From positions 284,413-348,412 of the forward strand of contig RQTK01000519.1 in the NCBI GenBank assembly GCA_003991915.1: 64,000 bases of DNA, written 5' to 3'. Positions 1-12,662 of this stretch are shown in pieces (position 1 is the stretch's first letter; every line of letters starts with the position of its first letter). The notes under the pieces are model-generated. The model was given only the letters and a program-made list of their open reading frames with translations. It did no database searches and was not told where the DNA came from. Made by a program: the position numbers and the translations under genes. This DNA is from Elysia chlorotica (Eukaryota; Mollusca; Gastropoda; Plakobranchidae).

Positions 1-1382
1 TCTCTCTCTTGTTAGTTTTGGTTCAATCGAAAGAGGGCGGCGGAGTGAAAGAGAGAGAGAGAGACAAACATACAGAGACTGAGGAAAGTGGGGGGAAAAC
101 GAGGTACCCTTATGGTTAAGGGAGGTGTGTGAGAAGAAGAGGACAGGTTAGTATAGTCCGAACGGAATGGAGATGTACAGTGAGCGTATTTTTTATTTTT
201 TTTTTATTTACATGTATTTAGAAAGCCGTGCGTCAAGGTTATTTTATCTAATAATATCATTAAGGTAGATCTAATTCTGGACCGTTTACACCCTCAGCCC
301 TTTTTTTTCTTCTCCTTTTCCTTTAAATATCTTTCAGGATCTCATACCGAGAAATCCATCTTTTCCCCCTTAAACAAAGTGTCTTTGAGTCGGATACATC
401 ATTACAGTACATGTACCTAGAGAAGTATATGCTTCGATGTGGTCCAAGTTCATGCATTTTTCTCTGGTATCTTCTGCACGAGCACTATAGGAAATGTGAC
501 TTCACCACAAGTTATATCACTTTGGTGGAAGACTTTCGTTCTATTGAACCACAAGTATTTTGAAGACGTAAATTAAACTAGCACTGCTATTTTTGTAAAC
601 ATTATAATACTTGTGTTTACCGTGTAATTTTACCGCTGTTTATGATTTGGATTTTCTCTGTTATGCATTATATTCATAATTGGCGCTGTTACTTGATAAT
701 GAAAGAAGAATCTAAGGATTTTAGTCTTCCACTGCGTGATATAACTATTTGTTAAAATTACATAGGTTATACATGCAGAATCTCTAGTCCCGTGCTGTGT
801 TGCTGCTGTCTGTTGGTCTGTTGGTCCGCTGACTCCGCTCCCAAAACGTGTACACCGAGTTAGAAACAAAGAGGGCCTCTACCTCTGTCTAGAGTCACTT
901 TCACGGTTTCTCTCTTTGGTTTTGAAACTGGAGCATGTAGATCTAGAAGAGAAGGATGTTGAGTATACAGTGCAAACATGCCAAACACCATCAGACTGAG
1001 AGCTGAGAAGTTCTAGATCTAGGTCTAGGTGTAGCAGCATCTGAGGGATTCCGCCGTCGTCAGGACAGAGACTTGATTAGAATCCAGACCCGATCATGCC
1101 TGCTAGGCATCTTTTAACGCCGCCCTTAGAGAAAGACGGGAGATCGAGAGAGCTGATGGACATCATAGTGGAAAAAAAAAGATAAAAAGTCAGAGAGGAT
1201 GAGTAAGGTGTAAAGAAAGAAGTTATAACTGGGAGGCAGGTAAAGCAAATGGAAATGGAAATTAGGGAGAGAAGAGATGATTCGATGGAAAGTGTCAAAA
1301 TGTACAAAGTAGAGAGATAGACTTGTAGATAGAAAAAAGGGGTGTACAAATAAACGCTTTGTGTATGTGCTTTGTTTTTTTG

Positions 1383-1416
<34 letters not shown>

Positions 1417-1854
1417 AAGGAGAGGTGTATATATAAAATCTTTTTGTATATGCTTTGTGTTTTGTTTTTGTTTCTAAGGAAAATAAAAAGTTAAAGAAAA
1501 AGATGCATCGACGGGAAGAGCATACTTTATAGTCGAAGGTAGAACTAAAGATACATTGTGTAGCACAGCGTAAAAGATCTCGGGCCAGTTAGAGTGAAAT
1601 TTATTACAAATTTTATACGTGTATGAGGCTATGAGTTAGCGCAGCATGAACTCCCCTGCTGTGTGTCCATGTCACTTACCACCAGGTAGAAGCAGGTCAC
1701 TGGGATCACGAGGGGCCAGGGAGTCGCGCAACACGGTGGAGGGATGTTCTAGGTAACCACTAACTAGCTACTCTGTCTCTGCTGTCTGATTCGCGAGCAC
1801 AACATCGCCATTAGTCCATCGCCAGTTCGGAATTTCCTCAATGTTTGTTCACAT

Positions 1855-1863
1855 TGAGAGAGG

Positions 1864-1940
<77 letters not shown>

Positions 1941-1976
1941 GGGCGAGAGAGAGAGAGAGAGATAGAGAGAGAGAGA
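1855..1976. repeat. (GA)n microsatellite
   Basis: Nearly pure GA dinucleotide run with a few G and C interruptions. The Arg-Glu and Ser-Leu reading frames through it are artefacts of the repeat. Confidence 0.95.
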
Positions 1977-2760
1977 CGTGTATAAAGAGCAGAAAAATGA
2001 AAAGAAAACTGTGTTTAAGAGAGACGGGTGGTGTATGTGTGATAGGCTAGCGGTGCATCTCATTCTCCTTCAATTTCTTTTCCCTTTTAAAACTCTTCTT
2101 TCCATTCCCCTGACTTGCTCTTCTTCCTACAATATAGCCGTTACCGTGCTGACGTGCCGTAAAAACAAACTCACTCTGCTCTTCTTCCTTCTTCTCTAAC
2201 TTCGATTTTTTTCATTGCCCTCCAGCGTTATACCCATTACCGCTCTTCATTAGAGATGCTGCCGGTATTATGCCAATACAGTAAAATTTATTATGATTGT
2301 ATTTTTTTAAAGTTACCCACAGAATAGATATGGGTCACCCACCACCTTTTGTTGCTTTTAAAAAATCCGTTCACAGACCTGGTTTGCTCCTAGCTAAAGA
2401 AGTCGTTCTAGTTTCTAACAACTTCTTGGACTGCATTGGCATCTTTCCATTTTTTAGCAGAAGTCATTAGTAACAAGAAGGTGTTGCTTTGTTTTTATTG
2501 TCTGTGTTTTTTTCCTTTGTTGACATGCCATGAGGTTGTACTCTGAAGCTAACGATTTGCACTGGCTGTCGGCTTTTCTCTTTGAAATCTCTTTTAAAGC
2601 ACACGAAGAGGCTTCAAATGGTATTAAAATATGCTTTTTTCTTTCTTCTTTTTTTTTCTTCTTTTTTTTTTCTTTCTTATAAATCACTGTAAAACTATCT
2701 CTCTGTGTGTCTCTGTCTGTCTGCCTCCCCCATCTTGTTACCTACCTCCTTTCTCCTTTA

Positions 2761-2789
2761 ATTCTTTCTCTGTCTCTGTCTCTGTCTCC

Positions 2790-2877
<88 letters not shown>

Positions 2878-2920
2878 TTCTTTCTCTCTCTCTCTTTTCA
2901 TCAATCTATCACTGTCTTTT
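2761..2920. repeat. (CT)n / (CTGT)n compound microsatellite
   Basis: Pyrimidine-rich run mixing TCTG units, then TC units, with TTTC interruptions. Serine/leucine reading frames across it are not genes. Confidence 0.9.
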
Positions 2921-3758
2921 TTCTCTCTTGTTTCCATCTATTCCTCTCTCCATATCTTCCTTTTCATATACATGTATCGCTTAACCTCCGTACCCTTGGA
3001 TAATTCTCAACGGTTCACAGATACTCTTACCTGTCTTTTTCTTCCTTCCTTTCTTTCTTTGTGAGGTCAACTCAGAGTTTTCCATGCCAAAACAAATACT
3101 GGTACACGTACTGACCACTGGGCTAGTTTGCTTGGATTTAATTAAGACCCTAACAGACCCTTCACCCCGCGCTGCTCCTCTTTGGCTACCAGCTTCTGAG
3201 TTTAAGCAGTAGGTTACAGCCACAGTCTTTCCATCTCTTTGTTTTTCTCTATTCGACTCGCTCACTAACACTTTCTAACACTTAACCTGCTGGGCCCCAA
3301 TCTTCTTATCCTCTTTTTCTTTATCTATTTCTCTTCTACTTCCCCATGATTGTCTTCCTTCTTCTTTCTCACCTTGCAGTTCTCTCGCCCACAATGCCCG
3401 CCACAATTAGCATTAGGAGACCAAACAGACCAAACATTGTCCACAATTAGCATTAGGAGACCAAACAATGCGCCGCGAGTTTTTCACCTTTGCGTGGTAG
3501 TACCACAGTACATGTATCAGCAGTGGGGAGGCGTCTGTTTCTGAGGCTCACGCCATTACATCATAGCTTATACCTTAGTTCACCTGTACAGTGTACAATC
3601 TCAAGCCCAACGGTTCTAGATTATTGCTGTGGTCTTAAAATATTGCGCATGTCAGCTATAATGTAGAGCGTTGAGTTATTGTTGTGGTTGGTGTAGTTAT
3701 TGTTATTGTAGTTGTTGTTATTATTTTATTGCTGTTGTTATTATTGTAATTATTGTTG

Positions 3759-3789
<31 letters not shown>

Positions 3790-4712
3790 CATCTACTACT
3801 ACAACAACAAATGTATTACTGTTATTATTTGGATGTGTATATTGTTGTTGTTATTAATTACTATTCCGTTTATTTTCCCCGTAGTATTTTCTTTGACTGG
3901 CTTGTAACATTATGCATAAGAAAATTTACTCTATCACTAAACTTTCGGTTCTCTCAAAAGTTGATTTGCGCAAGTGACATTTTCCCTTTTTGTTGCTCAA
4001 AAAGAGATTATTAGTAGTAATCACATCGTACTGAGGTATTTTTCGACCTATAACCAACCAACCTTTATTGCTTATTTTTTTCCTTCAAGTATTATACAAA
4101 TGTGTATTTAAAAAAAAAATGTTAAAGTATCTGGTATAATTGGAACTGGGCTACCCCCAACCCCAGGAGGTGCCCATATTATTTCTGTTGTCTTCTATAT
4201 GCCCCATAATAGTGAAGTGCTGAGAATTATTCTACATAATTCTAAAGCCCTTTTCTGTCATATCAGTCTGTTTATTTTCCCCGTTTACTTCACTTACTTC
4301 CTATTTCATTGTGCACCATATACATTTTTCCAGCCATCAAATACTTTTAATTTTTAACGACATGGTTTCCCACTTCCGTTATTGCCAAGGCATTAATTTT
4401 GTTTCGCCATTTTCATTCTATCAATGAATTAGTTTGCCACTCCTATGATTGCCGATGGACTTGTTTTCCACTTTTATAATAATCGTTTATGAGCTTGTCT
4501 CTCCCACTTTGATACAGTTTTTTGTTGTTCTTTCTTTATGAACGTTTATATTATCTTTTATCATCAACCTTTCGACCACTTCCATAATATTTGTCGTCCA
4601 CATCCATAACTGTTGCTGACCATGTCTCTCTTACCGTAATATTTGTCAATGAATTTGTCTCTCACACTTCCATAATTGATACTTACCGTTCACCTCCCAC
4701 CCACTTCCCCAG

Positions 4713-5427
4713 CCTGCCAGTACACGTGTCACCAGCACTGCGTTCCGGCCGTGAACCTTAACTGCAAGTCCATCCAGGATGACGGCGCTGCCGTGGTATC
4801 CCCAGTGGCCCCGCCCAGCGCGGCCTCCCCTCTGCCCGGGCACCATGCTCGCCAGGACTCGGCCCCGCCCCCCTCAGCCTTCCAGCCGCGGGGCCGCCTG
4901 GAGCCGTCTCGCTCCCTGGGCCAGATCACGGCGAGGCCCGGCTCCGCCGCCAGACTGCTGCCCGGGGAGGGCGGGGCTGACGTGCTGGCTCCGCCCTCAA
5001 CACAGCAGCAGCCACACCCCCTGCAGCAGGAGGGCGTGGTCGGGCAGGGGCAGGCGGTCGCGGCCGTCAAGCGCCAGCAAAAACACTTATCTCGCTCTGC
5101 CAGCGACGGTTTCGTCACGGTGCCGGCCGCGGCCCGCCCAACTCTTCACCGCCACAGCAGGCGAGCCCCAGCAGGCAGCAGCACCAACATATCCTGGCAC
5201 CGTCACCATCGTCGCCCTCCTCCCAGAGGTCTGTGTCGCCACGGAGACGCCAGTCTGAACCATGCTCAAGTCCCGCCCCTCGGCGCCCAGACACGCCCCC
5301 TCCCCCGCCCGGTACAGTGCCGCTCAACCCTCTAGACCACGCCCCCTCCCCGCTCCGGGAGGACGTAGGCAGTGAGGGACCGCCAAGGGGTCGTGTTGAT
5401 GGGGAGACAACTACAGAGGCAGCTACG
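4713..5427 (+). CDS. RASSF: RASSF exon: C1 C-terminus and Pro/Ser-rich linker, with a frame break
   Basis: Acceptor ccccag at 4,707-4,712 and donor gtaaga at 5,428. The exon is strikingly GC-rich against AT-rich flanks. The frame carrying the C1 cysteines stays coding-like to about DGFVTV (5,120) but then yields histidine/arginine-rich sequence and a stop at 5,335. A second frame is coding-like from about NSSPPQQASPSRQQ (5,138) through SPSSQRSVSPRRRQSEP and PPPPPG to the donor, and it alone joins in phase 0 to the next exon (EKDETDSGY). A one- or two-base indel in the GC run at about 5,120-5,140, or an unrecognised small intron, would explain this. Confidence 0.8.
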
Positions 5428-8400
5428 GTAAGAGTTCACAATACAGTTTCCATAGTTATTGTACCGTATTACAATGTAATTAATTTGCTGCAAGAGGATC
5501 TGCGTGAATTTGAATCGCTGAAGGTCTTTCTCGTTGTCACAATGAATTCTGGAAATATATTTCTATGCAATGCAAAATTCATGTTGATTACTGGGTGTAT
5601 TTTGTAAAGAAGAACTGAAAAAGTAGTTATATGCAATAAATAAAAAACAAACATAATAATTATATTGTACCTATCACCATGACTGTAGAAGATAAATGGA
5701 CTTTATGGACGACTCAGCTATACACTTGATTGGTTTTAAGACTTCATATTATGTCTGTATTAGGGGAAAACAGTAAAGGGCTTGAGATAACTTTATTATA
5801 ATACAATCTATTAGTGCATAGCAAACATCACAGCAGTCTTCAAACCCTTGCATCACTCCTTGAGTGAGCTATGTTTTATCTACTGTGTCAAAGCCAATAT
5901 AGCCTGAAACATTTTTTTACAAGTGGAAAGCCATTGAACTGGTCTTACGCAACATGCACCTACATTTCCTACACCAATGTCTGACAGGCTTTAACTCTGG
6001 GCACTCTAGCCCTACAGGTACTTCTGATAAGTTTAGCAGCTTATTTAAACTGACTCAAAATTTACAATTGAGAACTTGTAAAGATAGTTTTACACAATTA
6101 TGCAAATTTTGTGGGCAGTTGAGGTCTCAAACTTTGAAAAAAGAATCAAAAGATTAAGCACTAGCAGTGAAGCAAACCATGGTCCCTGATTTTACTTGTG
6201 GAATTTTCCCTACCAGGAAAAGGACGAGACTGACAGTGGCTACAGGTCAGGCACTATACCAGACGACAAACTTCCCAAAGTTCCGAGCCAGGCAACGTTG
6301 GACAGGCAGGAGCTCAAGAGGAAGATCACCAAGTACAACCACTTCGTGCCAGCAGCCAGTTTCGAAATAGTGAGTGCATGCGCAACGTCAAGTATCCAAT
6401 TGTTTTATTTGGTTTAGTGAATTGGGTTTTTAGTGTCCATTGTCAGCTACTAGGCTCTATAGTTGATGGGCCCCAACACCGAAGTCTGACAATGTTACAT
6501 GTTGCCAAACTGAAACTAAGCAGGGTATTGAGACGTTTTTGTGTTTGTCCATCAGATAATTATGCTGAGGCTTAGTTTAGCTGATGGTAAACTGTCAGGT
6601 TTTGTTTGGCTAGTAAATATAAGGAAGCTTAGTCTAGTTAATAGCAATCATTTCTAAAACTTATTGCCTTAGCTCAGTGCAATCTGAGCCAAGTTTTTGC
6701 AGAAAATGGAATACTGTAGATTGAAGCAGAGTATACTGCTTATAGGAGACTGAGACGCTATGTAACACAAGATGTTTAGAGAGATTTTGGTGATGTTTAA
6801 AAAATTAATGAACAAGTTCTGGTCTCATTTTATATCATTTCTCGTGGCAATTAAAAAAAGAAAAAAAAATGCCTTACAACCTCTCACACCATGTATTTTT
6901 TTCTTATTTTGTCATCCATGCAGACGGAGAATGAAGCATTCCAGGGCTTTGTGAAGGTGACCATGAACTTGATCAGACCAATCACCATGGAGCTTGGGGC
7001 GCGCCCTCCGTCTATATACGAGCTGCTGACGCGGGAACACATCGTGGAAGAGAACACTCAGCACGTGGCCTTCTACATGCCCCGCGACACCCACAAGTCT
7101 CTGCACATCACCAGGTAGTTGGCGATATGTTTTTTTTTCGTTTCTTATTCATCAATGTAAGTAATTGGGCTGTACGGTTGGCTAGTCCCAAAGAAACATA
7201 AAATCTTTTTTCACAATCAAAATAGAAGTTGTTGGGATTTTTTTTTGCTAGACCAAGAAATTTTGTAATTAATTACTTATTTATAAAAATGTAACAGTCA
7301 ATTGCTTTTTTCTCAAAAGTGCAAAAAGAATAGGTTGAACCTTTTTGACGTCACCTGGCAAATTGTTTCGTTTACTGAAAATTCTTAAATTTTGTCAGGC
7401 TACTTAAAGATTCCCGCTACACTGTTATGGATTTCTAAAAATCGTATTGATTGCCTTCCTCTCTGCAGCGATACAACGACAAAAGAAGTGGTCACCTCTC
7501 TACTTAAAAAGTTTCACATTCTGGATCACCCGCGCAAGTTTGCAATGTATGACCAGGAGTTCAATGACAAAAACAAACTTGGTGAGTTAGTGTCCCACTG
7601 TGTCATACAGGGCCGTTTATGTGTTTTTTGTTTTAGACAGCTTTCCTTATAACAGTGTTTTTAATGTTGTGTTATATGATTGAGCTGGTCCAAACATTAA
7701 TAGAGCACAGCGAAAAGAAAGGACTGCTGGTGAATGTAAAGAAAACTAAAATAGTTAACATCGACAGGGGCAGCTCTGTTGCAGATGTGATAAAAAACTG
7801 AGAAAATATGGAGCATCTAGACTACTTTAAATACCTAGGTTCTAGGAATGACGGAGACGGCAAATGCTCAGCGGAAATAAATAAAAGAATATCAACAGCT
7901 CTGGCACATATGAAAAGACTTGAAAAACTCTGGAAGGGACACAACAAAGAGACAAAACTGAAAATCATAAGATCTTGCATATTCCCCATTGCCTCATCTG
8001 GATCTGAAGGGTAAACAATTACAAAAGCAGATGAAAAGAAATTTTGTTCTTTTGAATTAAGATGCTGCAGAAAAATGCATTGATTTCCATTGACAGCACA
8101 CAGACAAAATGACGACATTCTAAAAGACCTTAAGATCAAACTGAATTGGCTTCTGAATACCATTAGAGTAAAAAAGGAAACTGAAATACTTTGGGCATCT
8201 GAAAAGACATGACAATTTGGAAAGACATATTCTTGAAGCAAAGCTGGGGGGCAAAGCGAAGAGAGGGCATACCTACAATGAGGAGGGTGCATGACAACGG
8301 GCACTGGCTACAAAGGAGGCTCAGCGAGGCAGGAAGGATCGCTCAGGACAGGGAGCTCTTCTGGCAGATTGTACAGGAGGCTACATCAGATACTACCGAC

Positions 8401-8824
8401 AAGCCAACATGATGATGATGATGATTATGTCATATGATTTTGTGTATGACATAAGCAAGTTGAAAATAAGTATGATATTAAATCTGGTACAAACTTCATT
8501 ACGAACCACATAGCAAATTATGATATTCAGTTAAAATCTTAAAATACAGATGTCTCATATGTTTGTAATTAAATTTTGATTCAGATTGTATTTTTATAAT
8601 TAACGAAAATTAATAATTATCCTTATAATCTCTGGCATTTCTGTTTGAATGTAATATAGGTATTGGTAATAACAAAATATCTTTATGGACATCTTTATTT
8701 TACAGTTCGTTTGAGGCGATTGAACGACAAGGATTTCCCCCTGAGAGCTATCCTTGACTGGGATCCAGAGCGTATTCGCAACTACCGCCTGGTTCTGCAG
8801 GAGAACGAGACGGGGGAGATAGTG
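4713..8824 (+). CDS. RASSF: RASSF1/RASSF5-type Ras-association domain protein (partial: C1 half to end of RA domain)
   Basis: Scaffold-type Ras effector of the C1-RA-SARAH class, which in the family binds GTP-loaded Ras/Rap through the RA domain and MST/Hippo kinases through SARAH. Exons in phase: 4,713-5,427; 6,217-6,369; 6,924-7,114; 7,469-7,581; 8,706-8,824. The first carries the end of a C1 zinc finger (CQYTCHQHC, then VPAVNLNC, fitting C-x4-H-x2-C-x7-C), then a long Pro/Ser/Gln/Arg-rich linker. The second starts EKDETDSGYRSG and ends with KRKITKYNHFVPA, like the helix before the RA domain. The last three encode the RA domain (GFVKVTMNLIRPI, FYMPRDTHKSLHIT, DHPRKFAMYDQ, YRLVLQENETGEIV). 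Missing: the upstream C1 exons and the SARAH exon expected in phase 0 after 8,824. The first exon needs a reading-frame change near 5,105-5,150. Class is secure; RASSF1 versus RASSF5 is not settled. Confidence 0.9.
6420..6520 (-). mobile_element. SINE fragment
   Basis: In reverse complement it shares the core CATTGTCAGAC followed by TTGGGGCCC and a terminal GGACACTAAA with the better-preserved SINE at 36,250-36,485. Only the 3' part is recognisable. It sits in a RASSF intron. Confidence 0.55.
6924..7114 (+). CDS. RASSF: RASSF exon: N-terminal half of RA domain
   Basis: Acceptor gcag at 6,923, donor gtagtt at 7,115, phase 0 in and phase 2 out. It encodes the first strands of the RA ubiquitin-like fold (AFQGFVKVTMNLIRP) and the PPSIYELL loop, and ends at HKSLHITR, which aligns with the strand entering the next RA exon at 7,469-7,581 (TTTKEVVTSLLKKF, then DHPRKFAMYDQEF). 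The 8,706-8,824 exon closes the domain. Confidence 0.9.
7670..8439 (+). mobile_element. 5'-truncated non-LTR retrotransposon (LINE) with target-site duplication
   Basis: Between an imperfect 12-bp direct repeat TGTYATATGATT (7,670-7,681 and 8,428-8,439) lies about 745 bp of LINE 3' end in sense orientation. Recognisable reverse-transcriptase C-terminal blocks include KKGLLVNVKKTKI, HLDYFKYLGS, CSAEINKRISTALAHMKRLEKLWKGHNKETKLKIIRS (read in pieces) and the terminal domain ending before a (GATGAT)n tail. Several stops and frameshifts show it is dead. It lies in the RASSF intron between 7,581 and 8,706 and belongs to the same broad type as the 25-27 kb elements. Confidence 0.85.
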
Positions 8825-9111
8825 GTAAGACACACATTAAAAGAACGAAAAGTTGTTCCCCTGTTTGTGTCTATCCTCATGACTAGATTGTGCCGCTCGC
8901 TGGACTTTGGCAGAGGAATGTGTGTCAAGTTTAGATTTATAGAAAACAAAAGAATCATTGTCTTTTTCATGGACAGTCTAGATGTACGTTTCAAAATAAG
9001 ATAAGATATTATTTTATTAATGCTGGTGGAATATTTGGCTTGGTTACAGAAAAAACATGCACAGTGTGTTCACATGTTGCAAACTCACCTGCATTCACAC
9101 ATAGTTACTCT

Positions 9112-9136
9112 CTCTCACACACACACACACACACGC

Positions 9137-9190
<54 letters not shown>
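9112..9190. repeat. (CA)n microsatellite with CGCA core
   Basis: CACA dinucleotides interrupted by a short CGCACGCA section. Confidence 0.95.
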
Positions 9191-9191
<1 letters not shown>

Positions 9192-10102
9192 TGGCAAGGA
9201 ATAGCCTTCATTGAGAAAAACAAATTATAATAATCATAATGACAATTAGAATTATTTTTTTAATTTGTAATCTACTAAGGTGAGTCTCGCTGCACTGTAA
9301 CTGATGTGGAGACAAATAAATACTTGTAGCTCTCAGTACGGGTTTTGTGAGACAGAATTCTACCACTGACTGATGAAATTACATATCGGGAGAAGAGGGG
9401 GTGTTTGTTTTCTTTCAATATGTGTTTGATTTTTGAAGAGCAGTGTTTCAAATATAGTTCACCGACCCAATGGTAAATGGGTATTTGTTATCTTTCCAGC
9501 CTTTTTCACAATCCTATTCAAGGGATCTTTGTCACTTAGTGTAATATTTTCGCCCGAACAATTTATGCCAAATGTAAGAATACTATTGGAACGAAGATCA
9601 CAATTGAATTAGCATATTGACTTTTATATTGTAAAATCATCTATAGGTTAGCCTCAATTTCTAAGAAGTTTTTTTTTTATTTTTTACTCTAATTACGTTG
9701 TTACAGAGTAAAATTGTGTTAATTATGATATTACCTATGTTTAGAGACCTGCTAGGGCAATAAGGACACATTTACTTTTACTCTTGTGTTTATTGATTCC
9801 GAAAGTTAAACTTTATTTTACATTTATGGACCTATGAATTTTTTAAATTGCTCTTTTAGACCTTTGTTGTTAGAAATTGTTTTTAAACCTACACTAATAG
9901 AAACAAAACTGAGCAAAAGAGCATTATATTGCTTTAATTTTAAATACAGGATGTTCCTACAACCCTGTGCTTTTCCCTGGCAGCTTCTTGTATTTAATGT
10001 TTTGTCGTTTTATTTTCACTCTTGGTAGCATTGTTACATAAAAGGGACAGTCTAGAAAAATATTGACGTATACAGGCCCAGACTTGGAATCCAACCGGGT
10101 TG

Positions 10103-10580
10103 GATAGTTTTAAAGTCACAAAGTGCATGTCTTGTACAGAATACATTCAGATTCGTGGGAGCAATAGTATACAAAAAGGCTGTATATTTCATTATGAATT
10201 TTGTATACTTTGATAAAGCTTTGAGATAGATTTCTGATGGGGGCATTTCCTTTTGTATAGAAGGAGGGCTAGGGGTAATCAAAGCACTAGAAAATCAATA
10301 TTTTTACATGAACTCGTATGAATGATTTTTCACTAGTATTCTACCTGTAACCGCATGGAGCACAACCTTACAGTGGTGATTGTGCGCTATATAGAAGCAT
10401 CATCATCATCATCATCATCATCATATCATTATTATTATTATTATTATTATTATGATAGTTTTAAAGTCACAAAGTGCATGTCTTGTACAGAATACATTCA
10501 GATTTGTGGGAGCAATAGTATACAAAAAGGCTGTATATTTCATTATGAATTTTGTATACTTTGATAAAGCTTTGACATAG
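10103..10580. repeat. 127-bp direct repeat flanking a microsatellite and a retroelement-like tail
   Basis: Positions 10,103-10,229 and 10,454-10,580 are nearly identical (only a couple of substitutions, such as GATTCG versus GATTTG). Between them lies unique sequence ending in GTGATTGTGCGCTATATAGA and then (CAT)n plus (TTA)n. The latter resembles the 3' terminus of invertebrate retroposons, so this may be a small insertion or a local duplication. Confidence 0.85.
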
Positions 10581-11959
10581 AAAACTGTACAAAGAAAAAA
10601 AAATATTACTGTTTCTGGAATTTTTGTTACATTTTAGAAGTTTTTGCATTCATATAGCACATTTTTTCCTCAAATATTTTAACCTACATGGCTTTTTGGA
10701 AAAAAAAACTCATGATAATTATATTCAGAACATAAGAATTTTTTTGTTTTTTTGGCCTCTATCAAGGACAGGCAATCTTCTTTTTTGGGGAAAAAAAAGT
10801 TTTCCTTTGTCATTTGAAGACAAAAAAACGCCTCTCCTGGAAATAAAATGTATCGATACCGCCACTGGAAAGTAATTTTGTCGAAGCGAAAATGAAATTT
10901 GTTATTGTTAAGTGTATCTCTTTACTTTATCATGCTCAAGAATAAACATGAAAAGTTAGTGTGAAGAAATGTTTTGTAAAAATTTTGAATGAAGTGTTCT
11001 GAACAAATTTTGGCACACAGGACCCATTCATAGTTTTTTTTAGTTATTATTGCAAACCTTGAAAATACGGATTTACCAATATCTTTATTTTCTTATTAAA
11101 GCTTGAATAATAAAATGGAAATAAACTACTATTCAAAAGTGATGCTTATAATTTTGAATAACTTAATTTGTTATGGCCATGACAAGACAGGAATAATGCT
11201 GCATAATTGGTTTCCCTAAGTTTGTTGAAAACATTTGCCAAAACACCTGACTTTCTTAAACATTTCCTTGTGTTCACGTTTTTAGGCATAATCATTGAAA
11301 TGGTCACAAGTACATTCAGTCAACCAACAGATCATATTGAAAAGCATCGCATTGTTCACACAGCAGGCAAACTGAACTATTTATTTCCATAATGAAATGC
11401 TGCGCCGATAACAGAAAGGCTAATGTTCTTGTGTCCCTCAAACATTGTGTAATATACAGTACTTAACTTAAAAGCTTTCGGGGGATTGCTTGGGTGGAGG
11501 TTTACGTGTCGGGCCTTGATCTGTCACGCAGATGAAGCTTGCAAGTTGATTTCATACCACATGATTGTTACATGCTTTATCACAGGAAGAACGTTGAATT
11601 TATAATAAAAAAAAAAAAAAGAAAAAAAAAGGAATCAATGCACAAAACATGTTAATATTTGTTTTAAAATATGTAAAGGCATGAGTGAGTATTGATGAGA
11701 CAACACATGATTTGGGTTCAATATATTTTGAGAAGCATCTACTCATTTGAACATTTGTGGTGGATTTTCCTTTCAAGCTTATCGGTTGCTTTTTTTCTGT
11801 GTACCCCAAGCCAGGCCAATATTTTTTTCTACTTTACTCATCTTTATTTCTGCTGTGATTCCTGTATTAATTTCTTGGGAAAGAAGGAGATTCAAATATA
11901 TTTTTAAGTGCCAAGGGATTGTTTGGGTATAGAGCAATCAAAACACCTAATACCTCAAA

Positions 11960-11960
<1 letters not shown>

Positions 11961-12031
<71 letters not shown>

Positions 12032-12042
12032 CCTTCTTCTCC
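11961..12042. repeat. (CT)n microsatellite
   Basis: Nearly pure CT run in the AT-rich intergenic interval. Confidence 0.95.
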
Positions 12043-12662
12043 CCCCATCTGTGCCTTTTACCCTGGATTAGATGACAAATTTATTTATTCTCAACCCTTT
12101 GAAAATCAATGCTTCGCTTCAACTGAAAAGTTTCACTTATATCTTTTTTATGTCAATCTCAGGCAGTCAATATCATAGTTTATTTTGTTTTCGAGATATC
12201 TCTTGATACATTGAGTTTAAACTGAGTTATGTGTGAATTGCATAGTTTATTTAAGAGACAGATAATACCATATCTAATTAGGGCTTGGGCTCTCTTTGCC
12301 CAGAAACGATCCCATTTGACTGTAATTCAGGTCTCAAAATTTTACTGTGAATTTCCCATTGCAAATGCATGTGAAATAAGTTGTTTCCTTCTGATCAGAG
12401 AAGCATTGATCTTTTCAAAAGGAGATAGAATTTCAAAACTTCATGCAACATCTGACTGTAAATCTGAAATTTTTGCTGTGCTGATGTCATTGTAGCCATA
12501 TTGTCAATCTAAGATGATACCATTGAGTGTGAAACTTGAGGAAGATTAGAAGCAATTAGATTTGCTTACATTTGTAGACAAGTCAGCTCTTCTTTAAATT
12601 TTGTGATGTAATTTTGACATCATCAGGAAAGCTCAAAATGTGAGCGTTTTTGGGGGGACTTC

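Larger units (their letters stand above)
1..4712. other. Non-coding stretch upstream of the first recognisable RASSF exon
   Basis: No exon with convincing codon structure and splice sites is seen on either strand. The first recognised exon (4,713) begins in the middle of a C1 zinc finger in phase 1, so this stretch is most likely intron of the RASSF gene, and the exons for the N-terminal half of C1 must lie outside the window or be unrecognised. Contents that can be described are purine and pyrimidine microsatellites (about 1,855-1,976 and 2,761-2,920), a TTA run near 1,386-1,417, an ATT/GTT-rich stretch near 3,680-3,860, and a short tandem duplication near 3,397-3,470 built on CCACAATTAGCATTAGGAGA. 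The ORFs across the microsatellites are low-complexity artefacts. Confidence 0.6.

Noticed and set aside
1764-2199. Overlapping ORFs rich in Arg-Glu or Ser-Leu
   Set aside because: They are translations of the (GA)n repeat; the same applies at 2.6-3.0, 37.3-37.65, 45.4-45.7 and 55.5 kb.
9499-9614. Possible SARAH exon after a good acceptor (FFTILFKGS)
   Set aside because: Wrong phase for the upstream exon, stop after 14 codons in the right phase, and no PEL or acidic heptads.
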